From contig JASLHL010000291.1 of assembly GCA_030152225.1 (NCBI GenBank), forward strand, positions 1 through 25,138: DNA of 25,138 bases. The letters run 5' to 3'. Of this stretch, positions 1 to 7,100 are shown one piece after another; within the stretch, counting starts at the first letter, position 1, and each line of letters starts with the position of its first letter. A model generated the notes under the pieces. It saw nothing but the letters and a program-made list of their open reading frames with translations. It had not been told where the DNA came from and searched no databases. The stretch comes from Flavobacterium sp. Its GTDB lineage: Bacteria; Bacteroidota; Bacteroidia; Flavobacteriales; Flavobacteriaceae. The position numbers and the translations under genes were made by a program.

Positions 1-45
1 GGTGTAAACACAATTCAATTATTTGCTACAAAAATACAATAAAAA

Positions 46-70
46 AAGCATCATTGTTGAAATGATGCTT
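46..70 (-). terminator. Rho-independent terminator of the sorting-domain gene
   Basis: A perfect 10-bp stem (AAGCATCATT at 46-55 and AATGATGCTT at 61-70) closes a 5-nt loop. Read on the minus strand, it is followed by a run of T (plus-strand A tract 41-47). It lies 24 bases beyond the stop codon of the minus-strand gene at 94-450, so it ends that transcript. Confidence 0.85.
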
Positions 71-93
71 TAGATTTATTTGGGATTGATTGC

Positions 94-450
94 TTACTTT
101 ACAATTAATTTACGCGTGGCAGAGGCATTATTTTCTCTTATTTTGATCATATAAATTCCTGCGGTTACGCTATTGGGTAAAATTAATTCTTTGGTACTGA
201 GATTGGTGGAAAAGATCTTTTTTCCCACTACATTGTAAATCTCAATTTCTTTAGATTCATTTGTTTTTGTTTCTATTGTGATCTTCCCATTAACAGTAGC
301 GGGGTTTGGATAAATAGAAAGACTTTCAATTGTTTTCACAACTGCTGCTTTTTGGGAAACACTCGTCGTACCAACTTGAGCATAGCCCAAACTAGTTAGG
401 AGGAGAAAAGTTCCAAGAAAGAAAAGTTTATAAAAGTAATTTTTAGTCAT
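94..450 (-). CDS. Small secreted protein with T9SS type A sorting domain
   Basis: This 118-residue protein has a Sec signal peptide (hydrophobic residues about 8-22, likely cut after GYAQ) followed almost directly by a C-terminal T9SS sorting domain. The domain marks are the SIYPNPA motif near residues 45-51, the IYNVVGKKIF strand, GIYMIKI near 99-105 and the TRKLIVK ending. In this family the domain directs export through the outer membrane by the Por/Spr/Gld T9SS machinery and is then usually cleaved. Between signal and sorting domain there are only about 20 residues and no recognisable cargo. The gene lies downstream of, and co-directional with, the lipoprotein gene, with a terminator hairpin between them. 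The ATG at 450 is preferred because the signal peptide starts there. The family call is firm, the role unknown. Confidence 0.85.
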   Translation of the reverse strand: MTKNYFYKLFFLGTFLLLTSLGYAQVGTTSVSQKAAVVKTIESLSIYPNPATVNGKITIETKTNESKEIEIYNVVGKKIFSTNLSTKELILPNSVTAGIYMIKIRENNASATRKLIVK

Positions 451-499
451 TCAAATGAAATTAATACTATAAAAGTAATCAATATTTCTTATATGATAA

Positions 500-534
500 A
501 AAAAATATTTGCTTTTTTAGGGCAAATATTTTTT
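500..534 (-). terminator. Rho-independent terminator after the lipoprotein gene
   Basis: An inverted repeat pairs 500-512 (AAAAAATATTTGC) with 522-534 (GCAAATATTTTTT) around a 9-nt loop, with further A/T runs at its edges. Read on the minus strand it ends in a long T run. It lies 53 bases past the stop of the lipoprotein gene and upstream of the sorting-domain gene, so the two genes are probably separate transcripts or joined only by read-through. Confidence 0.7.
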
Positions 535-587
535 CTTAACATAAATTATTGACTTATTGTTGGATTTAATTTAACTAAATTAAATTC

Positions 588-1730
588 TTATAGTCCTAAA
601 GTCCAGCCTTTTGTCCATTCTGGTGCATTTACACCGCTTCCTGCTCCTTGGTTGTCTCCTTCAGCAAATACGGCGTTTACATCTACTGCTTCACCAGCTG
701 TATTTTTACCTTTGGCTTTTTCAGTAACATCAATTAATTTCACATTACTTACTAATAATGATCCATCTCCAACATTGGCGATTGTTTCATCGTGCTCTAC
801 GTCAAAGGCTAATTTCCAACCACTCAACACCACATTATTCATTTTTCCTTTTGTTCCTTCACGAAGTTTCATTGCTGTACCTTCTCCTTTTTTCGCAGCG
901 ATTAAGGTAATACCGTCAATCGTTGGGTTTGAATAAGGTTCTGCTGTTCTCGTTTTAGCATTGTTATCTGCTTCAAATCCTTTATCTGCTGTTCCACTTT
1001 GTTTAGAGAACCAGAATTTGTTTTCTTGTCCGTTCCAACCTTCTGTCCAGTCAAATTGATCATCGTCATTGTGTGTAGATACTAAGTATTGTGCACTTAC
1101 TGTACCTCCAAACCACTCAAATCCATCATCAGAACCTTCGTGCGCTTGTACGTATTCAATTTTTGTTCCGCTTCCTACTCCGAATAAAGATAATCCATTG
1201 AATTCTTTTTCGCTGTTAAAGTTCGCTCCAGCATATTCAATTCTCAAATAACGGATAGATCCTGAATTGTCATTAGCAACGTCCCCACCATAGGTTAAAT
1301 CTGATACTTCAGCTGTTGCTGTTTTTGCTTTGTTGATTGGTGCTTTACCACATACAACTAAACCGCCCCAGCTTCCTCTTGTTTTCTCCAAAGCAGTCAT
1401 AACAACTGGATTAGTATTGGTTCCTTTGACGAAAATTTGTCCGCCTTGTGCAACTGCAATATAAGAAGATGTTCCACCTGTACCGATAATTTCAACTCCT
1501 TCTTCAATGTTTAACGTTGCTCCATCTTCAACAACTAATTTTGTTGATAAGTTATACTTCTTATTTTTTTCTAAGGTTAGTGTTTGCCCTTTTTTTAGTG
1601 TTTGCCCAATGTTTTCCGTTGGATCTGGACCTCCTCCATTGTTGTTGTCTGAATTGTCGTCTGATGAACAGCTAACGAATAATACTGATGCTAATGCAAT
1701 GGATAACCCTGATTTGAATAATCTTTTCAT
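588..1730 (-). CDS. Beta-helix-like surface lipoprotein
   Basis: This 380-residue protein opens with a type II signal peptide whose lipobox ends LFVSC, so Cys21 would be lipidated. The following SSDD and Asp/Asn-rich stretch resembles the acidic export signal of surface-exposed lipoproteins in Flavobacteriia. The mature part has short repeated beta-strand units (for example LVVEDGATLNIEEGVEI, IRYLRIEYAG, GTKIEYVQAHEGSDDGFEWFGG), which suggest a right-handed parallel beta-helix. There are Asp-rich turns such as THNDDDQFDW and no recognisable catalytic motif. From general knowledge of Flavobacteriia, proteins of this sort often sit beside a TonB-dependent receptor; here the nearest receptor is at 10693-13443 on the same strand, across the T6SS island. 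A role in ligand capture for that receptor is inference. It is not a transporter by sequence. Confidence 0.75.
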   Translation of the reverse strand: MKRLFKSGLSIALASVLFVSCSSDDNSDNNNGGGPDPTENIGQTLKKGQTLTLEKNKKYNLSTKLVVEDGATLNIEEGVEIIGTGGTSSYIAVAQGGQIFVKGTNTNPVVMTALEKTRGSWGGLVVCGKAPINKAKTATAEVSDLTYGGDVANDNSGSIRYLRIEYAGANFNSEKEFNGLSLFGVGSGTKIEYVQAHEGSDDGFEWFGGTVSAQYLVSTHNDDDQFDWTEGWNGQENKFWFSKQSGTADKGFEADNNAKTRTAEPYSNPTIDGITLIAAKKGEGTAMKLREGTKGKMNNVVLSGWKLAFDVEHDETIANVGDGSLLVSNVKLIDVTEKAKGKNTAGEAVDVNAVFAEGDNQGAGSGVNAPEWTKGWTLGL

Positions 1731-1760
1731 AAAGTAATTGTGTTATTTTATTTTAACTGA

Positions 1761-1770
1761 TACAAAGATT
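1761..1770 (-). promoter_or_regulatory. Weak candidate -7 box of the lipoprotein gene
   Basis: On the minus strand the sequence reads AATCTTTG, one mismatch from the Bacteroidota -7 consensus TAnnTTTG, about 30 bases before the start codon. No clear TTTG -33 box is found at the usual distance. That would fit an activator-dependent promoter, because the repeat cluster at 1801-1854 lies just upstream. Confidence 0.3.
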
Positions 1771-1800
1771 GTGTACTAAAATGAACTGATGGTTAGGGCT

Positions 1801-1854
1801 TTGTCATAGAATTGTTATGATACAAGGGATGAATATTAATGAATTGTTATGAAG
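1801..1854. promoter_or_regulatory. Candidate Pho-box-like tandem repeats
   Basis: Two adjacent 11-base units, TTGTCATAGAA (1801-1811) and TTGTTATGATA (1812-1822), form a direct repeat. A third unit, TTGTTATGAAG, lies at 1844-1854, 32 bases from the second. The 11-bp period and the TGTCATA core resemble the enterobacterial PhoB box. They sit directly upstream of the expected -35/-33 region of the lipoprotein gene, though on the strand opposite to the gene. A PhoB-like regulator is encoded at 13629-14318. Whether it binds here is inference. Confidence 0.35.
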
Positions 1855-2182
1855 GTGAAAAATTGAATTTTATGCTTTCTTCTCATTTGTTCTTGCGGTA
1901 ATTGATCAATTGAGAATTACGTATACAAAATAAACTAAAACTCTTTATTGCTTAGTATATTCACCTGTTTTGCGCTCTACTTCTCCTTTTTAGCTTGTTT
2001 TTCATCTACTTTTAGTGAAAATAAGTGAAAAAAAAGAGGCGTGTTCTTGAAGAATAAGTCGTGTTTTTTGAGGTAAATGTCTAAAAAACAGCGTGTGTAG
2101 TTTTACTGTGTAGGGTGTTTATGACCACAGATGAACGACTTCTTTTTATACGCATTTTAGTTTCCCATTTAAAAATCCTTTT
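1855..2182. other. Intergenic region upstream of vgrG
   Basis: This AT-rich stretch separates the minus-strand lipoprotein gene from the plus-strand T6SS island and should hold the island promoter. The best candidate is a TTTG at 1969-1972 followed 18 bases later by TAGCTTGT at 1991-1998, an imperfect match to TTTG-N19-TAnnTTTG. A loose inverted repeat (TGTTTTTT at 2062-2069, AAAAAACA at 2083-2090) and a short ORF ending on the vgrG start (2121-2186) also lie here. No insertion-sequence ends or tRNA remnants are seen. Confidence 0.3.
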
Positions 2183-4123
2183 ATGAAAGATAGCCGTTCA
2201 CCCGATTTGGGTTCAATACAGCATGAAGCTGTGTTTTTTGATGCGCATCAATCCGTTAAGCCTATAGCAGAAATAGGTTCGCAGTATAGAGCAGGAGTTC
2301 CCCCTCTTGTTGATGTACGATTAGTAGTCAATGGAAAAGAGGTGCGATATTATACCCATTTTGAACTAAAACAGAGTACTCAAACCCACCATTCCTTTGC
2401 CGTTTCTTTGCGTTACGATGCATTGGAAGGAGAGGAAACGTACCGGATGGAAGAGGTGCAGAAATTATTGGGTACTCGTTTGGTCGCCTCCTTGCGATAT
2501 AAGAATTTACCCGATCAAACCCTGCGTCATTTTGTTGGAGTTATCACTGCTGTTCACTTTGACCAAGCACATGGAAGTCGGGGTGATATTGTGCTCAAAG
2601 GACATAGTCCTACTTTTTTATTTGATCAGGCCCCACATATTCAAAGCTTTGGCGGTGATCATCCCGTGTCTTTGTACACCCTAGTGCAACAATTACTAGA
2701 TCAGGGCTATCACCAACAGGGACGTTATCAATCAAAGATTAGTCCTTCTAAGACTTGTGATTTTTCTTATATGTGCCAGTATAATGAAACGGCGTATAAT
2801 TTTCTTGCGCGGATGGCTGCAGCAGTTGGTGAATCCTTTTTTTATGATGGTGAAACGCTACACTTTGGCAAAATACCGATACAAGCTAAACCGATCCTCC
2901 TAGTCTACGGACGCGATGTGAGTCAAGTCGATATTCGCTTACAAGGGCGTCATGTTAATCGTATGTTTTATGGATACAATAGCTTGACAGATGAGAAACT
3001 CAGTGCAATCACATCCCGTCCACTTGAATTAAAAGGTAGCCTTGCAAAATCGTCCTATCACCAATCAAGAGAGACTTTTTCCAGCCCGTCGTTACAGCAT
3101 GTTTCTTGGAATGCCTCCTCCCATCAAGATATAGTACAAGTCCAACAAAGTGTTGAGGGAAGTACGGGAATGGAAGTTTTTGTTGTTAAGGGAAGTACGG
3201 TGTATCCTTTTTTGTATCCAGGGTGTGTGATTGAATTGAATATGTTGCAACCAAACGAAAAAACAAGCAGTTATTTTACAACCTTGATTATTACGGATAT
3301 CCAGCATACCGTTGATGCACTGGGGCAGTATACAGGAACATTCGAAGCAGTAGATGCCCAGATGAATTATTTGCCTTCTCTCTTATATGAAACGCCTGTA
3401 GCGAATCCGCAACTTGCCACAGTGATAAGTAATACCGATCCCCTAAAGAAAGGACGGGTTCAAGTGCAGTTTGATTGGCAGCAAACTGATCAGCGTACTG
3501 ACTTTATTCAAGTGATGACGCCTAATGCAGGGAGTAGTGCAACGCTGGACACAAATCGTGGGATGGTGTTTATTCCTGAAGTAGGGGATCAGGTCATGGT
3601 GGGATTTGTTGGTGACCATCCCGACTGTCCTTTTGTTTTAGGTAGTTTGTTTCACGGAAAAAACGGTGCTGGTGGAGGTGTAGAAAATGAGGTGAAGAGC
3701 GTAACAACGCGCAGTGGACATACACTCAAGTTTACTGATGATCAGAAGATCGAACTCTACGATATAGTGGGAAATCACTTGACATTGGATACAAAATCAA
3801 AAAACATGCTGCTCACCGCTCCTGAAAGTATCGTGCTAAGTGCTAAAAACATTCAATTGCAAGCGAGTGAGAATATTACCGCTTGGGCTAAACAAGATAT
3901 TCATATCGAAGCAGAAAAAGATATGGTTATCACCGCTGGTAATGATTACAACTTAGCCGCACGTAATGCACACAGTGCGATCGTATATCGCACGATTTAT
4001 ACAACCAAAGCGTACTTCCTCAGTAGTGAGTCAGGTCGCATAGAAGCCACAACTGCTAATCTGCAACTAGCCTCCAGTAATGAAGTAGAAACAATTAGCA
4101 ATAAAAAAGTGAAATTATTGTAA
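2183..4123 (+). CDS. vgrG: Type VI secretion spike protein VgrG
   Basis: VgrG is the trimeric tip of the T6SS tube; it carries a PAAR-type tip and effectors into target cells. The 646-residue product has the usual order: a gp27-like base region (about residues 30-390, including FVGVITAVHF and the FSYMCQYNETAYNFLARMA segment), a gp5-type OB fold (about 405-490, DPLKKGRVQVQFDW, MVFIPEVGDQVMVGF, FVLGSLFHGKN), and a C-terminal beta-helix needle made of short repeats (about 525-620, LTAPESIVLSAKNIQLQA and following). There is no extra C-terminal toxin domain, so cargo must be carried by the PAAR-like partner 31 bases downstream. The length and sequence style match Bacteroidota (subtype iii) VgrGs. 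The T6SS sheath and baseplate genes are not in this window, so this is an orphan spike cluster as far as visible. Start at the ATG at 2183, which overlaps the stop of a short upstream ORF. Confidence 0.95.
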   Translation: MKDSRSPDLGSIQHEAVFFDAHQSVKPIAEIGSQYRAGVPPLVDVRLVVNGKEVRYYTHFELKQSTQTHHSFAVSLRYDALEGEETYRMEEVQKLLGTRLVASLRYKNLPDQTLRHFVGVITAVHFDQAHGSRGDIVLKGHSPTFLFDQAPHIQSFGGDHPVSLYTLVQQLLDQGYHQQGRYQSKISPSKTCDFSYMCQYNETAYNFLARMAAAVGESFFYDGETLHFGKIPIQAKPILLVYGRDVSQVDIRLQGRHVNRMFYGYNSLTDEKLSAITSRPLELKGSLAKSSYHQSRETFSSPSLQHVSWNASSHQDIVQVQQSVEGSTGMEVFVVKGSTVYPFLYPGCVIELNMLQPNEKTSSYFTTLIITDIQHTVDALGQYTGTFEAVDAQMNYLPSLLYETPVANPQLATVISNTDPLKKGRVQVQFDWQQTDQRTDFIQVMTPNAGSSATLDTNRGMVFIPEVGDQVMVGFVGDHPDCPFVLGSLFHGKNGAGGGVENEVKSVTTRSGHTLKFTDDQKIELYDIVGNHLTLDTKSKNMLLTAPESIVLSAKNIQLQASENITAWAKQDIHIEAEKDMVITAGNDYNLAARNAHSAIVYRTIYTTKAYFLSSESGRIEATTANLQLASSNEVETISNKKVKLL

Positions 4124-4154
4124 AGGCAGTTCGCTGTTTAAAAATCAAAATGTT

Positions 4155-7100
4155 ATGAAAAACCAAACCACAAGGCGTGCTGAAAAGACTTCAAGAATGG
4201 ATCACCTAGAGGATGATAGGCAGCAAGATTCAGCAGATTTGCCTCTTTCAGAATATGTCGTTTGTAGTGGAGCTCAATGTAGTTGTACGGGCAATCCCGC
4301 TATTTTTCCATCGCTTTCTATTACGACGCATAAAAAATATTATGGCAATGCGGTTGATAAGTTAATTGCAACAATTGAAGATACTCAATTTGTAGAAGGG
4401 ACGTCGCCTTTTAAGACGTGTTTGCATAAAAAAGGGTATGATAAAACATGCGTCTATCAACCTCTTGGATCATGGCGTGTCAAACAAAATGAATATTTCC
4501 CTCTGGTGGGTGGACGGGAAATACTCACGGAAACAGGACTGCTTTCTTGCGCACTAGGTGGGACGATAGGGATTCATTCCCATGGACAAGTAATCACGGT
4601 ATCAGAGGATACTCCTCAAGAAGAGCCTCCATGCAAAGAAACCGAAGACGGTAAGGAAGAATCGCAAGTTGTTGATGTAGTCACTAGGGAAGGCGAATTA
4701 CCAGAACCTTTAACCTATGTATCTACGGTTGAGCGCATGATCTTGTCTAACCAAGAAGATTTGCATTGGGGCGCTGTTGAGGGAGAAAATAAACAGGCTT
4801 TACGCATTTGCAAAGGGGAGGAATTGATTTTTACTGCTACAGCTCCCGTTGGAGAGGAGGCCAACTATATTAGCTGGAGCGTGACGGAACTAATTGCAGG
4901 TGCAACAACTGCTGAGATGCTGCGAAAAGGAGAGACGGTGCGAATTTCATCGGATTCAGAGATTGCGCGTTATGTGGTTCATCCCACAACTCATCGGGCA
5001 TTTAGTTGGGAACCCACGAAATCAGGCATTTATTTACTTTCGGCAGCTAGTAAACCCAAAGAAGGAGAAGTAAAAACGTATTATCAAGCGTTTTATTACT
5101 ATGTAGAGGTCGTCGATGAGGCTACGGTATTGTCACTTGATTTGGGTATGGATGCAGCAGATCTTTTGGTTGTTGGGGATCAGGTTGTGTTAAGGCTGCA
5201 CAGCGATGTTCAACTAGCTCCCGCTCAAGTAAAGCAACTGCGGATTAAAGTAATTGCTAAGGATTTACCTCCTGAAGTACATACAGCGGTTATTTTTACT
5301 GATGAAGGGGCTTTTTCCTTTGTGCAAAGAGGCACTATCCTAGAGGCAACGTTTATTTGTTTGAATGCCAATACGTATCAAGTGACGGTTGAACAGCAGT
5401 TCGTTCCAGTTGCAAGAATTCCTCCTCAATATTTTCAGGTGATGGCCAATAGCGTCAATTCTATTTCTCCACAAGTTGAATGTGTTCGGGTGGGGAGTCG
5501 TATCACCTTCACAGCTGTCCTTAAAAATAAATTTGCTGTGAATCCTGCTCTTGTACGATGGTGCATCCAAACCCCCACACAGCCAAAGTTTCAAGAGCAC
5601 TTCAGCCGAGGTCTTTCGGTTGTGTTTTCTTTTCCGCAGGAGGGAACCTATGTCATCGAATGCGTATATGGTAGATTGTGGTGGGGAAAGCGTGTTCAGC
5701 ATTGTGTTCAAGTGGTTTCGAATGTCGTAACAGGAATTGCCCTGACGCCTAGTGTACCAGATGATAATACAAAGGCGAACGGCTATCGGGTTTATCGCAA
5801 TGACATCGTTTCCCTGATGATTGGAACGGCGATTGGCTATCAACCGCCAACGCAAGAAGAAGGCTATATCAAGGCTGAAATAGAAGAGAAACCAGGGCTA
5901 TTTCAAACTATTCTTCATGCGATTTTTCCTCCAGTTCATCCCTCCTCACTTCCGATTCATTCCAATACAGATTCAACCCTTAGTTGGACATTGAATTATA
6001 TCAAAGGACCAAAGAAGAAAAAGGGCTTTGGGTTATCTGTGTATGCGGATAATGCTCAGGAAAAAGAGGCCATTCAGCAAGATCTACAAGAGATTCAGGT
6101 CGATAGATTACCCGAAACGATGGACCATCAGACTTTGGATGGCATTCGCATCTGCGCTATCCAGACGCCAACGGATGGCGTGGTGCTGCATACCAACCGG
6201 AATCGACTAGCTATTCAATTGGAGGAAGTGGGGACTTATCGATTGGCAATCTTACTCAACGGCAAAACAACAACGTATGAATTGGAATGTGTGGATGGAA
6301 AAGTCAGACGCTGGGAATTTGTTGATGCCTTGGGACAACAGGTGAATGACTTGAGTTTTAATGAAGATTTTTCCATCTCAGCCGAGATAGCAGGATTTGA
6401 AAATAAAGCGGTGTCTATTGCATATTGGTACGATTATCGCAACAGGCAAAAAGAGGTGTTGGAGTTGTATCGCGATACAGTGTCGTTTGATTGGGATGGA
6501 AAATGTACGCATAGCATCAAAAAACAATCTGATTTTTGGAAGACATTTGCCCGACATGTACCGGAAGGAAAAGGAGACTCTTATGCGGTGTTTTTTACTT
6601 TTTCGGAAGAGGTGGGATTAGCTAATGTCAAACGCGAGTTGTTTGAAGGGAAGCCAGAATTGTTTGGTCATATTTTTCCGTTGGATACGCATCAGACCTA
6701 TGCTGCTATTAACAAAGACTTTCACTTCGAGGTATTTTTTACTACAGCAGATCACCGTCGATTGATTAAGCCGATTTGCTATAAAGAGCCTGTGTTGGTT
6801 GAGATTAAGCGTATCGTAGGTCGTTATAGTGACCAAGAACTTCTTCCAACGCAATTGACGTTGAATTTATACGAAAATACGAATCAAAGTTTTTTTAGGC
6901 TCGATTTTAGCGATCGCTTGGCAACAACGATGCCTATCGCTTTTCCAAAAGAGAAGCAGGTGGTGTATCAACCGCTTGATACCGGTGATGATACTATTTA
7001 CAAAGGAATAACGCATCAGCAAGATATCGGATCTGTTTTCGTCCCTCGCGTATTCTATTTGGAGCTTTTGTATGACAAACAAACCGTAGCAGAGCTCTAT

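Noticed and set aside
2062..2090. Inverted repeat TGTTTTTT / AAAAAACA upstream of vgrG as a riboswitch or terminator
   Set aside because: The arms are almost pure A/T with a 13-base loop, so stability would be low, and such pairs are expected by chance in this AT-rich stretch.
5340..5855. A 171-codon open frame on the minus strand inside the effector gene
   Set aside because: It lies wholly within the well-supported 4155-8849 frame, its product has no signal, domain or low-complexity pattern of a real protein, and it has no promoter. It is a shadow frame.
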